Positions 24,385 to 33,856 are shown, counted from the first letter of the stretch. The stretch is 64,000 nt of DNA from Dyella_A sp049445995 (GCF_049445995.1 NZ_JBMSDZ010000008.1:100606-164605), one strand, 5' to 3'. A program made the numbers and translations. The notes: generated by a model from the letters alone, not told the origin.

Positions 24385-26583
24385 ATGCTCCGACTCCGCA
24401 CCCTCGCCATGGCCACCAGCATCGCCCTCGCCGCCTGTTCGCAGCACGGCAACGAACCGGCCAAGTCCGCCGCCCCGGCCGCGCCCGCGCCGGCCAAGGC
24501 CGCCAGCACGGCCGCCGCGGCGCCGTTCACCGACGCCAACCCGTTCGCCAAGGCCAGCACGCTGGACTACCAGGCGCCGCCGTTCGACAAGATCACCGAC
24601 GCCGACTACCAGCCGGCGATCGAGGAGGGCATGCGCCGGCACCTGGCCGAGATCGAGGCCATCGCCAACAACGCCCAGCCGGCCACCTTCGACAACACCT
24701 TCGTGGCGATGGAGAAGTCCGGCGCGCTGCTCAGGCGCGTGATGGCGGTGTTCGACGCGGTCACCGGCGCCAACACCGACGACACCCTGCAGAAGGTGCA
24801 GGAAGAGGAGGCGCCCAGGCTGGCCTCCCACCAGGATGCGATCTACCTCGACAGCAAGCTGTTCGCGCGGGTGGAGTCGGTCTACAACCAGCGCGCGTCG
24901 CTCAAGCTCGATCCCGAATCGCTGCGCCTGGTCGAGGTGGTCTACCGCAACTTCGTGCACCATGGCGCCAAGCTGTCCGACGCCGACAAGGCCAAGCTGA
25001 AGGACCTCAACAAGGAAGAGTCGACCCTCAGCACCCGGTTCACCAACACCCTGCTCGCCGCCACCAAGGACGGCGCGCTGGTGGTGGACGACAAGGCCAG
25101 GCTGGCCGGCCTCTCCGACGGCGACATCGCCGCCGCGGCGCAGGCGGCCAGGGACCGCGGCCTCGACGGCAAATGGGTGATCGCGCTGCAGAACACCACG
25201 CAGCAGCCGGCGCTGCGGGATCTGGCCGATCGCGCCACCCGCGAGGCGCTGTTCAAGGCGTCGTGGGACCGCGCCGAGCACGGCGGCGCCAACGACACCC
25301 GCGCCATCATCGAGCGCATCGCGCAGATTCGCGCCGAACAGGCCAAACTGCTGGGCTTCCCGAACTACGCCGCGTGGAAGCTCGAAGACCAGATGGCCAA
25401 GACGCCACAGACGGCGATCACCTTCATGCAAAACCTGGTGCCCGCCGTCACCGCCCGCGCCGAGCGCGAGGCGAAGGACATCCAGGCGGTGATCGACCGG
25501 CAGAAGGGTGGCTTCAAGGTGCAGGCCTGGGACTGGCAGCACTACGCCGAGCAGGTGCGCAAGGCGAAGTACGACCTGGACGAGAACCAGATCAAGCCGT
25601 ACTTCGAGCTGGACAACGTGCTGCAGAACGGCGTGTTCTACGCCGCCAACCAGCTCTACGGGCTCACTTTCAAGGAGCGCAAGGACATCCCCGTCTACCA
25701 GCCGGACGTGCGCGTGTTCGAGGTATTCGACAAGGACGGCAAGTCGATGGCGCTGTTCTACTGCGACTACTTCAAGCGCGACAACAAGGGCGGCGGTGCG
25801 TGGATGAGCAACTTCGTCGACCAGTCGAAGCTGCTGGGCACCAGGCCGGTGATCTACAACGTGGCCAACTTCACCAAGCCGGCCGCCGGCCAGCCGGCGC
25901 TGCTGTCGTTCGACGACGTGATCACCATGTTCCACGAGTTCGGCCACGCGCTGCACGGCCTGTTCGCCGACGAGCAGTACCCCACGCTTTCCGGCACCAG
26001 CACCGCGCGTGATTTCGTCGAGTTCCCGTCGCAGTTCAACGAGCACTGGGCGACCGATCCGAAGGTGTTCGCGCACTACGCGATCAACTACAAGACCGGC
26101 AAGCCGATGCCGCAGGCGCTGGTGGACAAGCTCAAGAAGGCCGGTACCTTCAACAAGGGCTACGACATGACCGAACTGGTCTCGGCCGCCCTGCTGGACA
26201 TGGGCTGGCACACCCTGCCGGCCGATGCACCCAAGCAGGACGCCGACGCGTTCGAGGCCAAGACCCTGAAGGACGACAAGATCGACCTCGGCTACGTGCC
26301 GCCGCGCTACCGCTCCAGCTACTTCCAGCACATCTGGGGCAACGGCTACGCCGCGGGCTACTACGCCTACCTGTGGACCGAGATGCTGGCCGACGACGGC
26401 TTCGAGTGGTTCAAGGAGCACGGCGGCCTGACCCGCGCCAACGGCGACCGCTTCCGCGCCATGATCCTCTCGCGCGGCAATACCGAGGACCTGCAGAAGA
26501 TGTACGAGGCGTGGCGCGGCAAGGCGCCCAGCGTGGAGCCGATGCTGATCGATCGCGGCCTCAAGGACGCGCCGAAGAAATAA
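24385..26583 (+). CDS. dcp: M3-family peptidyl-dipeptidase, lipoprotein form
   Basis: Zinc metallopeptidase that removes C-terminal dipeptides from oligopeptides. The 732-aa protein carries HEFGHALHG (HExxH zinc motif, about residue 515) and the downstream Glu ligand region of thimet-type peptidases. The N-terminus SIALAACSQHG is a clear lipobox, followed by an Ala/Pro-rich linker, so the enzyme is membrane-anchored outside the cytoplasm, as seen for Dcp-type enzymes of this order. ATG 24385 is preceded by AAGGGG. An upstream in-frame extension to 24280 lacks a signal and is rejected. Confidence 0.92.
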   Translation: MLRLRTLAMATSIALAACSQHGNEPAKSAAPAAPAPAKAASTAAAAPFTDANPFAKASTLDYQAPPFDKITDADYQPAIEEGMRRHLAEIEAIANNAQPATFDNTFVAMEKSGALLRRVMAVFDAVTGANTDDTLQKVQEEEAPRLASHQDAIYLDSKLFARVESVYNQRASLKLDPESLRLVEVVYRNFVHHGAKLSDADKAKLKDLNKEESTLSTRFTNTLLAATKDGALVVDDKARLAGLSDGDIAAAAQAARDRGLDGKWVIALQNTTQQPALRDLADRATREALFKASWDRAEHGGANDTRAIIERIAQIRAEQAKLLGFPNYAAWKLEDQMAKTPQTAITFMQNLVPAVTARAEREAKDIQAVIDRQKGGFKVQAWDWQHYAEQVRKAKYDLDENQIKPYFELDNVLQNGVFYAANQLYGLTFKERKDIPVYQPDVRVFEVFDKDGKSMALFYCDYFKRDNKGGGAWMSNFVDQSKLLGTRPVIYNVANFTKPAAGQPALLSFDDVITMFHEFGHALHGLFADEQYPTLSGTSTARDFVEFPSQFNEHWATDPKVFAHYAINYKTGKPMPQALVDKLKKAGTFNKGYDMTELVSAALLDMGWHTLPADAPKQDADAFEAKTLKDDKIDLGYVPPRYRSSYFQHIWGNGYAAGYYAYLWTEMLADDGFEWFKEHGGLTRANGDRFRAMILSRGNTEDLQKMYEAWRGKAPSVEPMLIDRGLKDAPKK

Positions 26584-26601
26584 GCCGGCGCGTCATCTCC
26601 T

Positions 26602-26689
26602 CCGTAGGAGCGCACCCTGTGCGCGAATGCTTCTGGTCTTGATGTCGATCAGGAGCAAAAGCCTTCGCGCACAGGGTGCGCTCCTACGG
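26602..26689. repeat. REPIN-like inverted doublet, copy 1
   Basis: Two inverted units with GTAGGAGCGCACCCTGTGCG at the left end and the exact complement at the right, about 28 bases each, around a spacer containing TGATGTCGATCAGGAGCAA. The same structure and spacer recur at 60917-61000. The GTAG start is a feature of REP sequences mobilised by RAYT transposases in Xanthomonadales; no RAYT gene is in this window. Confidence 0.85.
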
Positions 26690-26730
26690 CAAGCGGGAAC
26701 GATGGATGGTCGGTATTCGCTGTTGAAAAG

Positions 26731-26756
26731 CGCCTCCCGCTTGCGCGGGAATGACG
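26731..26756. repeat. Degenerate GGGAATGAC palindrome
   Basis: CGCCTCCCGC TTGC GCGGGAATGACG is an imperfect relative of the perfect inverted repeat at 13000-13029, lying between the M3 peptidase and gshA, which converge here. Probably a dispersed intergenic repeat rather than a terminator because there is no T-tract. Confidence 0.55.
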
Positions 26757-26787
26757 TCTCGGCGCAGTCGGGTTCGCGCAGGGCTGG

Positions 26788-28161
26788 TCAGTAGGCAAAC
26801 TCGCGGAACACCGGGTCGACGCTGCCGCCCCAGGCGCCGTGGAACAGCTCCAGCTTGCGTTCGGCCGGGGTCTGGTTGGCCTCGACGATCTCGATCAGCG
26901 GCTGCAGGAAGATGCGCTCGTCCGCGCCGCCGGCGTTGAGGCGGGCGCGACGCTTGAGGCCGTGCGCGGCGATCTTCAGCGCCTCGCGCGCCAAGTCGCG
27001 CACGCTGCCGCCGCGGAACGGCAGCTTCAGCGCGTGCTTCGGCACGCCATCACGCAGGGCGTGGCGCTCGGCGTGGGTGAAGTCCTTGACCAGATCCCAG
27101 GCCGCGTCCAGCGCCTCGTCGTCGTAGAGCAGGCCGACCCACAGCGCGGGCAGCGCGCACAGCCGGCCCCACGGGCCGCCGTCGGCGCCGCGCATCTCCA
27201 GGTACTGCTTCAGGCGCACCTCGGGGAAGGCGGTGGTGAGGTGGTCGGCGTAGTCCTTCATGGTGGCGCGGGTGCCCGGCAGGGCGGCCAGCTCGCCGGC
27301 CATGAAGCGCTTGAAGTCCTGCCCGGCCAGGTCGATGTACTTGCCGTCCTGGTAGCTGAAGTACATCGGCACATCGAGGATGTAGTCGACGTAGCGCTCG
27401 TAGCCGAAGCCGTCGGCGAACACGAAGTCGAGCATGCCGGTGCGATCGGCGTCGGTGTCGGTCCAGATGTGCGAGCGGTAGGACTGGTAGCCGTTGGGCC
27501 GGCCCTCGGTGAACGGCGAATCGGCGAACAGCGCGGTGGCGATGGGCTGCAGCGCCAGGCTCACGCGGAACTTTCGGATCATGTCCGCTTCGCTGGAGAA
27601 ATCCAGGTTGACCTGCACGGTGCAGGTGCGGGTCATCATGTCCAGGCCGAGCGCACCGACCCTGGGCATGTACTGGCGCATGATCCGGTAGCGGCCCTTG
27701 GGCATCCACGGCATCTGCTCGCGCGACCACTTCGGCTGGAAGCCCATGCCGAGGAAGCCCAGGCCCATGCCGTCGGCGATCGAGCGCACTTCGGCGAGAT
27801 GGGCGTTCACCTCGCTGCAGGTCTGGTGGATGGTTTCCAGCGGCGCGCCGGAGAGCTCGAGCTGGCCGGCCGGTTCCAGCGTGATGTTGGCCTTGTCGCG
27901 GATGAGCGCCACGGGCAACTCGCCTTCGCGCGCGATTTCCCAGCCATGCTGTGCGGCGATGCCCTCCAGCAGGGCACGGATGCCGCGCTCGCCTTCGTAC
28001 GCGGGCGGCCGCAGGTCGTCGGTGCGGAAGCCGAACTTCTCGTGCTCGGTGCCGATGCGCCACGCCTCGCGCGGCTTCTCGCCGGCGGCGAGGTAGTCGA
28101 CCAGCTGCTGGCGACCTGCGATGGGCGTGCTCTTGACGGCGCTGGGGATGGACACGGGCAC
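26788..28161 (-). CDS. gshA: Glutamate-cysteine ligase (plant/alphaproteobacterial type)
   Basis: First step of glutathione synthesis: ATP-dependent joining of Glu and Cys. The 457-aa protein is of the class found in plants, Rhizobium and Xanthomonas rather than E. coli. Motifs seen are IGTEHEKFGF, NITLEPAGQLELSGAP, the MTRTCTVQVNLDF strand, EGRPNGYQSYRSHIW and GRLCALPALWVGLLYD. No signal peptide. It is transcribed towards the M3 peptidase. The intergenic DNA on its 5' side contains an AT-rich stretch near 28228 that may hold the promoter. Confidence 0.93.
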   Translation of the reverse strand: MPVSIPSAVKSTPIAGRQQLVDYLAAGEKPREAWRIGTEHEKFGFRTDDLRPPAYEGERGIRALLEGIAAQHGWEIAREGELPVALIRDKANITLEPAGQLELSGAPLETIHQTCSEVNAHLAEVRSIADGMGLGFLGMGFQPKWSREQMPWMPKGRYRIMRQYMPRVGALGLDMMTRTCTVQVNLDFSSEADMIRKFRVSLALQPIATALFADSPFTEGRPNGYQSYRSHIWTDTDADRTGMLDFVFADGFGYERYVDYILDVPMYFSYQDGKYIDLAGQDFKRFMAGELAALPGTRATMKDYADHLTTAFPEVRLKQYLEMRGADGGPWGRLCALPALWVGLLYDDEALDAAWDLVKDFTHAERHALRDGVPKHALKLPFRGGSVRDLAREALKIAAHGLKRRARLNAGGADERIFLQPLIEIVEANQTPAERKLELFHGAWGGSVDPVFREFAY

Positions 28162-28266
28162 GGCCTCGCTGAGTGAGTCACCGACTATGGAGGCGTCACG
28201 CGGCCGCGAAAAGGGGTTGACGGAAAATTTTTGTACGAGGCGGTACAGGTGCAGGCCGGGCCGACC

Positions 28267-29037
28267 TCAGTGAGAGTCGTAGGCCGGGCAGGCCAGGCGT
28301 TGCAGCAGTGCACCGGGCAGGTGCCGGCGGCGACCGATGCTGGCCAGCGTGGCGCCGGGCTTGCGGATCAGCCGGTCGTCCGCACAGGCATCGGCGCCGT
28401 GGTCGAGCAGGTGTTGCACGATCTCAGCGTGGCCGCCGATGACGGCCGTGGTCAAGGCGTCGCCCACGCCGGGAGCCTCCCGCGCCATGGTGTTGGCGTG
28501 ATGGCGCAGCAGCACGTCCAGCGTGGCCACGTCGTCGCACAGGGCAGCCAGCGGCAGGGCCGGACCGACGAGGTTCCCGCTATTGCCCATGAGGCCGGCC
28601 GACTGGAACGCCGCCACGGCCTTGGGGCCGAAACGCGGATCGTGTGCCATGTCGCTCACGGTCTGCTGGTAGAAGCCGCTCTTGAACGGCGGCAGCCGCA
28701 CCGGTGCATCCGCATCGGCGCCATCGGCCAGCAGGCCATCGACCACGGCGGGTCGGAACGTATTGGCGGCGGTAATCATGGCGACCTGACGCCAATGCGC
28801 CTGCTCGTGCGGCGGCAGTGCGGCAAGACCTTGCCGCACCTGCGGCAGCTTGCCGTCGATGGCGTCGAGCATCACGGCGGCCACAGCGGGCGGTGCGTCG
28901 TAGAGATCGTGTTGCCAGAGTTCGCGGACCGCGGGCATCGTTTGCCGGCAGAGGTTGGTGGTGGGGACCGGCTCCTGGGCGAAGGCGGGCTGCATCACGT
29001 AAAGCGCGCAGGCGAGCAGGGCGAGACGAGTGAGCAT
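28267..29037 (-). CDS. Exported ankyrin-repeat protein
   Basis: A 256-aa protein with a signal peptide (MLTRLALLACALYVMQPAFA) and ankyrin-like repeats: FRPAVVDGLLADGADADAP, DDVATLDVLLRHHANT and the best one, GGHAEIVQHLLDHGADACAD, in the C-terminal half. Six or so Cys may form disulfides in the periplasm. Its partner is unknown. ATG 29037 has GAGGAAA upstream; the longer in-frame reading is not supported. Confidence 0.75.
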   Translation of the reverse strand: MLTRLALLACALYVMQPAFAQEPVPTTNLCRQTMPAVRELWQHDLYDAPPAVAAVMLDAIDGKLPQVRQGLAALPPHEQAHWRQVAMITAANTFRPAVVDGLLADGADADAPVRLPPFKSGFYQQTVSDMAHDPRFGPKAVAAFQSAGLMGNSGNLVGPALPLAALCDDVATLDVLLRHHANTMAREAPGVGDALTTAVIGGHAEIVQHLLDHGADACADDRLIRKPGATLASIGRRRHLPGALLQRLACPAYDSH

Positions 29038-29292
29038 TCCGTGTTTCCTCGCATCAGGTATCGCCAGCATGGAACCTGTCGCAAGCCGCGGCAAGCGGAA
29101 ACGACAAGGCAGGCGCGTGGCCGGCCTTGGTGCGGTGGATGGGTGGTGCGTCGGGGCCAGAGCCTGTGCTGGATACCCGGAATGGACTGTCCTGCCCTTT
29201 CCGGGCTCGCCGGTTTCGGGCATGGCCCGAAACCGGCTCCCGCCGCTCGATCTCGATGCGATCGAGCGGCGAGCGCGCCGTCCGTGGCGCGC

Positions 29293-29317
29293 TGAGGGCT
29301 GGCTCAGCCAGCCCTCA
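29293..29317 (-). terminator. Hairpin at the rho stop codon
   Basis: An 11-bp perfect stem (TGAGGGCTGGC / GCCAGCCCTCA) with a 3-base loop starts exactly at the rho stop codon. No T-tract follows on the minus strand, so termination would be weak or the hairpin may serve mRNA stability. A second stem, CGCCGCTCGAT/ATCGAGCGGCG, follows at about 29241-29271. Confidence 0.5.
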
Positions 29318-31111
29318 GCGCTTCATCGAGTTGAAGAACTCGTCGTTGGACTTGGTGCTCTTCATCTTGTCGAGCATGAACTCCATCGCGGCCAGCTCGT
29401 CCATCGGGTGCAGCAGCTTGCGTAGGATCCAGATCTTGGCCAGCAGGTCCGGGTCGATCAGCAGGTCCTCGCGGCGGGTGCCGGAGCGATTGATGTCGAT
29501 GGCCGGATAGACGCGCTTCTCGGAGATGCGGCGGGACAGGTGCACTTCCATGTTGCCGGTGCCCTTGAACTCCTCGTAGATCACTTCGTCCATCTTGCTG
29601 CCGGTGTCGGTCAGCGCGGTGGCGATGATGGTCAGGCTGCCGCCTTCCTCGACGTTGCGCGCGGCGCCGAAGAAGCGCTTGGGACGCTGCAGCGCGTTGG
29701 CGTCGACGCCGCCGGTGAGCACCTTGCCGGAGCTGGGCACCACGGTGTTGTAGGCGCGCGCCAGGCGGGTGATCGAGTCGAGCAGGATCACCACGTCCTT
29801 CTTGTGCTCGACCAGGCGCTTGGCCCGCTCGATCACCATTTCGGCCACCTGCACGTGGCGCACGGCCGGTTCGTCGAAGGTGGAGCTGATCACCTCGGCG
29901 CGCACGGTGCGGGCGATCTCGGTCACTTCCTCCGGGCGCTCGTCGATCAGCAGCATGATCAGGTGCGCGTCGGGGTGGTTGTAGGTGATCGCCTGGGCGA
30001 TGTTCTGCAGCATCATCGTCTTGCCCGACTTGGGCTGGGAGACGATCAGGCCGCGCTGGCCGCGGCCGATCGGCGCCACCAGGTCGAGGATGCGGCCGGT
30101 GATGTCCTCGCTCGACCCGTTGCCGCGCTCGAGCTTGAATGCCTTGCGCGGGAACAGCGGCGTGAGGTTCTCGAACAGCATCTTGTTCTTCGACGCTTCC
30201 GGCGGATCGCCGTTGATGTCGTCGACGCGCAGCATGGCGAAGTAGCGCTCGCCTTCCTTCGGATGGCGCACGCGCCCGGTGATGTAGTCGCCGGTGCGCA
30301 GGTTGAAGCGGCGGATCTGGCTGGGGCTGACGTAGATGTCGTCGGGGCCGGCCAGGTAGCTCTCGTCGGCCGAGCGCAGGAAGCCGAAGCCGTCCTGCAG
30401 GATCTCCAGCACGCCCTCGGCCCAGATGCCGCCGCCGGAACGGGCGTGCGCCTTGAGGATGTTGAAGATCACGTCCTGCTTGCGCTGGCGCGCCACGCCT
30501 TCCTGGATGCCCAGCGACTCGGCGAAGGCCAGCAGCTGCGGTGCCTTCATGCGCTTGAGTTCGGTGAGGTTGATCAGGCGGTCGTTGCTGCCGACGTCGC
30601 CGGTCTCGTCGTCATCCATCGGCAGCCCGTTCGGGTTGCGCTGGCTGCCGCCCTGGCCGCCACGCTGGCCGCGCTCGTGGCGGCGGCGGCGGCCCCGGTC
30701 GTTGCGGTCATTGCGATCGTTGCGCCTCGCCTCGCCGTTGCCGCCACCCTGTCCACCCTGGCTCTGTCCGCCTTGGCTGCCGCCCTGCGACGGTGGGTTG
30801 GCGCTGCCGCCCTGGCTCCCGGATGCGGGCGGATCCGCCTCGGCCGCCGGGCGGGTGTTGCCGTCGGCGGCGGGTGCGGTGCGCTCGACCGCCGCGCGCT
30901 CGTTGCCGCGATCCACCGGCAGGCTGTCCTGCTGGGGCGCCGGGGCCGGGCGCGGCGTTTCGCCGGCCCCGGGCGTTGCCGCTGCCTCGGCGGACGACTT
31001 CTCCGCTTTCGGCGCGGCGGCCTTGCGTGGCGCGCGCTGGCGCGGTTCGCCCGCAGGCCGGGACTCGGCGCCCGAGGCGTCGCTGGGTTCTTTGCTTTCG
31101 ATATCGGACAC
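29315..31111 (-). CDS. rho: Transcription termination factor Rho with long disordered N-terminus
   Basis: Hexameric RNA helicase that ends transcription of untranslated RNA. The C-terminal 420 residues are a standard Rho: RHO-N helix bundle (LTELKRMKAPQLLAFAESLG), the RNA-binding cold-shock-like domain (QDGFGFLRS), Walker A (VSQPKSGKT) and Walker B (VILLDSITR). Ahead of this are about 165 residues rich in Gly, Gln, Asn, Arg and Ser, including repeated RNDRNDRNDRG. GTG 31111 (with GAGG upstream) was chosen; a GTG at 31159 has no ribosome site. It lies downstream of trxA on the same strand. Confidence 0.95.
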   Translation of the reverse strand: MSDIESKEPSDASGAESRPAGEPRQRAPRKAAAPKAEKSSAEAAATPGAGETPRPAPAPQQDSLPVDRGNERAAVERTAPAADGNTRPAAEADPPASGSQGGSANPPSQGGSQGGQSQGGQGGGNGEARRNDRNDRNDRGRRRRHERGQRGGQGGSQRNPNGLPMDDDETGDVGSNDRLINLTELKRMKAPQLLAFAESLGIQEGVARQRKQDVIFNILKAHARSGGGIWAEGVLEILQDGFGFLRSADESYLAGPDDIYVSPSQIRRFNLRTGDYITGRVRHPKEGERYFAMLRVDDINGDPPEASKNKMLFENLTPLFPRKAFKLERGNGSSEDITGRILDLVAPIGRGQRGLIVSQPKSGKTMMLQNIAQAITYNHPDAHLIMLLIDERPEEVTEIARTVRAEVISSTFDEPAVRHVQVAEMVIERAKRLVEHKKDVVILLDSITRLARAYNTVVPSSGKVLTGGVDANALQRPKRFFGAARNVEEGGSLTIIATALTDTGSKMDEVIYEEFKGTGNMEVHLSRRISEKRVYPAIDINRSGTRREDLLIDPDLLAKIWILRKLLHPMDELAAMEFMLDKMKSTKSNDEFFNSMKR

Positions 31112-31261
31112 GGGCAAACCTCGTGGGGGCGCCGTTGGTACAGGAGGGAGGGAGGACACGTTGCGCAGAACGCGCGGCGGAACAGGACTGTTCCGAACAG
31201 GCTGGAATCTAGCACCCGCCGCGCAGCGCCGTAAAGCGCGGCGGCGGGTGCGCAGGGCGCG

Positions 31262-31588
31262 TCAGAGCGCCTTGTCGATCATCTGGGTCAGCTGGCCCTT
31301 GCCGACGGCGCCGATCTGGGTCGCCTCGACCTTGCCGTTCTTGAACACCATCAGGGTGGGAATGCCGCGCACGCCGTAGGTGCGCGGCGTCTGCTGGTTC
31401 TGGTCGATGTTGATCTTGACCACCCGCAGCTTGCCTTCGTACTGCCTGGCCAGCTCGTCCAGCACCGGCGCGATGGCCTTGCACGGGCCGCACCACTCGG
31501 CCCAGAAGTCGAGCAGCACGGGGGTGTCGGACTTCAGCACTTCCTGCTCGAAGGCTGCATCGCTGACGTGGGTAATGAGTTCGCTCAC
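31262..31588 (-). CDS. trxA: Thioredoxin 1
   Basis: General cytoplasmic protein-disulfide reductase. The 108-aa protein has the classic FWAEWCGPCKAIAPVLDE active site, the conserved Asp in VLLDFW, cis-Pro in RGIPTLMVF and the Gly-rich C-terminus. GTG 31588 has GGAG upstream and gives exactly the family length. The trxA-rho / rhlB arrangement is conserved in gammaproteobacteria. Its probable clients in this window include fRMsr (22.6 kb). Confidence 0.96.
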   Translation of the reverse strand: MSELITHVSDAAFEQEVLKSDTPVLLDFWAEWCGPCKAIAPVLDELARQYEGKLRVVKINIDQNQQTPRTYGVRGIPTLMVFKNGKVEATQIGAVGKGQLTQMIDKAL

Positions 31589-31769
31589 CGGGGTTCTCCG
31601 AGGGTAGGCGGTGGGATGAGGGCGACCGCGCGGCCGGCATCGGCTACACTGGGGCGCCCATGAAGCGCGGGTCGTTCCGGACTTGGGGAAGCGCGATCGC
31701 CGTTGCGGCGTCCGCGCATTCCAGCCTAACTCGGGGCGCGATTCAAGCGATTCAAGGGCCCGGCCAGCG

Positions 31770-31848
31770 GGTGGTTCCGTTGACATAGGCAAGCCCCTTG
31801 CGCGGTGGCCTTACCGCCAGACGCCTTGCCTATGCCAGCGGAACCGCC
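31770..31848. repeat. Long imperfect palindrome in the trxA-rhlB gap
   Basis: Two 24-base arms, 31770-31793 and 31825-31848, pair at 21 of 24 positions; both contain the 10-mer CATAGGCAAG or its complement and GGTTCCG. Between them is a smaller stem (GCGGT/ACCGC). The 441-bp divergent gap (31589-32029) holds this structure and otherwise only the promoters and leader of trxA and rhlB. It differs from the CTAG-ended family and I saw no second copy in the window. Confidence 0.7.
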
Positions 31849-32029
31849 GGTTCGGGCCGTTCCACTCCGGCGCTCGTCACGGTTCGTGTCGGCGGCCGCG
31901 CCAGCCTCAGCGGCCGGCGCGGCGCCCCACGCCTACTCCTCGCGCCGCATCCAACCACCTGTCCCAAGGCCGCGCGGCGGCGGGACCGGGCGAGCCGCCA
32001 TGCGCCGCCCGCAGCGAAACTGGCCTCCC

Positions 32030-33754
32030 ATGTCCGAAACCGTTCTCACCGATACCTTCTTCACCAACTTCGATCTGCATCCGCTGCTCAAGCAGGGTCT
32101 GGACGACGCAGGCTTCACCCGCTGCACGCCGATCCAGGAGCTGACCCTGCCGATGGCACTGGCCGGGCGCGACGTCGCCGGCCAGGCGCAGACCGGCACC
32201 GGCAAGACCTGCGCCTTCCTGGTGGCGCTGATGAACCGCCTGCTGACCCAGCCGGCCGCCGCCGACCGCAAGGATTCCGACCCGCGCGCGCTGGTGATCG
32301 CGCCGACCCGCGAGCTGGCGATCCAGATCGACAGGGATGCCCAGTCGATCGGCCGCCACACCGGCCTGCGCACGGCGCTGATCTACGGCGGCGTCGACTA
32401 CGACAAGCAGCGCCAGCAGCTCAAGGACGGCTGCGACATCATCATCGCCACGCCCGGTCGCCTGCTCGACTACTACAAGCAGAACGTGTTCGGCCTCACC
32501 AGCGTCGAGGTGATGGTGATCGACGAGGCCGACCGCATGTTCGACCTCGGCTTCATCAAGGACGTGCGCTTCATCTTCCGCCGCCTGCCGGCGCGCGAGC
32601 AGCGCCAGGTGCTGCTGTTCTCCGCCACGCTGAGCCACCGCGTGCTGGAGCTGGCCTACGAGCACATGCACGAGGCCGAGAAGCTGGTGGTGGAGACCGA
32701 CAACGTCACCGCCGACCGCGTGCGCCAGCTGGTCTACTTCCCCGCCAAGGAAGAGAAGATGCCGCTGCTGCTGAACCTGCTCGAGCGCACCCAGGCCGAG
32801 CGCAGCATCATCTTCGTCAACACCAAGGCCGCCGCCGAGCGCATCACCGAGCGCGTGAAGCGCCAGGGCTATCGCGTGGGCGCGCTGTCTGGCGACGTGC
32901 CGCAGCTCAAGCGCCAGAAGCTGCTGCAGCGTTTCCAGGAAGGCCAGCTCGACATGCTGGTGTGCACCGACGTGGCCGCGCGCGGCCTGCACATTCCCGC
33001 GGTCAGCCACGTCTTCAACTACGACCTGCCGCAGGACGCCGAGGACTACGTCCACCGCATCGGCCGCACCGCGCGACTGGGCGCCGAGGGCGATGCGATC
33101 AGCTTCGCCTGCGACCTGTACGCGATGAGCCTGCCGGACATCGAGACCTACATCGGGCAGAAGATTCCGGTCGCCTCGGTCGATCCGGAGTTGCTGGTGA
33201 TGCCCAGGCCGAAGGCGATCGACGCGCAGTTCGTCGCCGACGCGGCGGCCGACAGCGCCGCGTTCGGCGACCGCGTCGAACCGCGCGAGGGCGACAAGGG
33301 CGCGCGCGGCAGCCGCAGCGGCAGCCGCGACGGCAAGCGTGAAGGGCGCGGCCCGCGTCCGCCGCGTTCGGCCGAGGCGCGCCCGCCGCGCGCCGCCGTC
33401 GCCGAGGCGGCAGTGGCTGCGGTGGTCGAGGTCGCCACGGCGAGCCCGGCCACCGCGCCGGACGGCACGCCCAGCGACGCCACTGGCGCGCCGCGCAAGC
33501 GCCGCCGCCGCGGCGGCCGCGGCCGCCATCGCCGTGACGGCGAGGGGGCTCCGGCCGAAGCGGGCGCCGCGGCGCAGACCAATGCCCCGCGCGACGAGCG
33601 TCGTCCGCCGCGCGAGCGCCGTCCGTCCAGCGATGTTGCCGGCACGCGGCCGTCGCGTCAGGTGACGGTGCAGTCCGGCATGCCGGCCGTGTCGGCCGCG
33701 TCGAAGAAGCCCGGCTTCTTCCGTCGCCTCACGCGTCTTTTCACCGGCCGCTGA
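32030..33754 (+). CDS. rhlB: DEAD-box RNA helicase RhlB
   Basis: ATP-dependent RNA helicase, in E. coli part of the RNA degradosome. The 574-aa protein has the Q motif (FTRCTPIQ), AQTGTGKT, PTRELAIQ, DEAD-type VIDEADRMFD, SAT in LFSATLS, and HRIGRTARLG. The last 160 residues are an Arg/Ala/Pro-rich, strongly basic tail that likely binds RNA or partners and makes it longer than E. coli RhlB (421 aa), as in Xanthomonas. ATG 32030 was chosen since it starts the conserved MSETVLTDTFFTNFDLH. It is divergent from trxA-rho. Confidence 0.93.
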   Translation: MSETVLTDTFFTNFDLHPLLKQGLDDAGFTRCTPIQELTLPMALAGRDVAGQAQTGTGKTCAFLVALMNRLLTQPAAADRKDSDPRALVIAPTRELAIQIDRDAQSIGRHTGLRTALIYGGVDYDKQRQQLKDGCDIIIATPGRLLDYYKQNVFGLTSVEVMVIDEADRMFDLGFIKDVRFIFRRLPAREQRQVLLFSATLSHRVLELAYEHMHEAEKLVVETDNVTADRVRQLVYFPAKEEKMPLLLNLLERTQAERSIIFVNTKAAAERITERVKRQGYRVGALSGDVPQLKRQKLLQRFQEGQLDMLVCTDVAARGLHIPAVSHVFNYDLPQDAEDYVHRIGRTARLGAEGDAISFACDLYAMSLPDIETYIGQKIPVASVDPELLVMPRPKAIDAQFVADAAADSAAFGDRVEPREGDKGARGSRSGSRDGKREGRGPRPPRSAEARPPRAAVAEAAVAAVVEVATASPATAPDGTPSDATGAPRKRRRRGGRGRHRRDGEGAPAEAGAAAQTNAPRDERRPPRERRPSSDVAGTRPSRQVTVQSGMPAVSAASKKPGFFRRLTRLFTGR

Positions 33755-33856
33755 GCATGGGCCGAGGGTGGGCCCCGCGCGCGGCGCGGGGGCTCACCTT
33801 GCCGCGCGCATCCCGTATCCTTACCGCTGGATGGGATGGCAACGTCGGGGAACGCG

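Noticed and set aside
31111..31159. Longer Rho start at GTG 31159
   Set aside because: No Shine-Dalgarno sequence there, whereas GTG 31111 has GAGG at a suitable distance.
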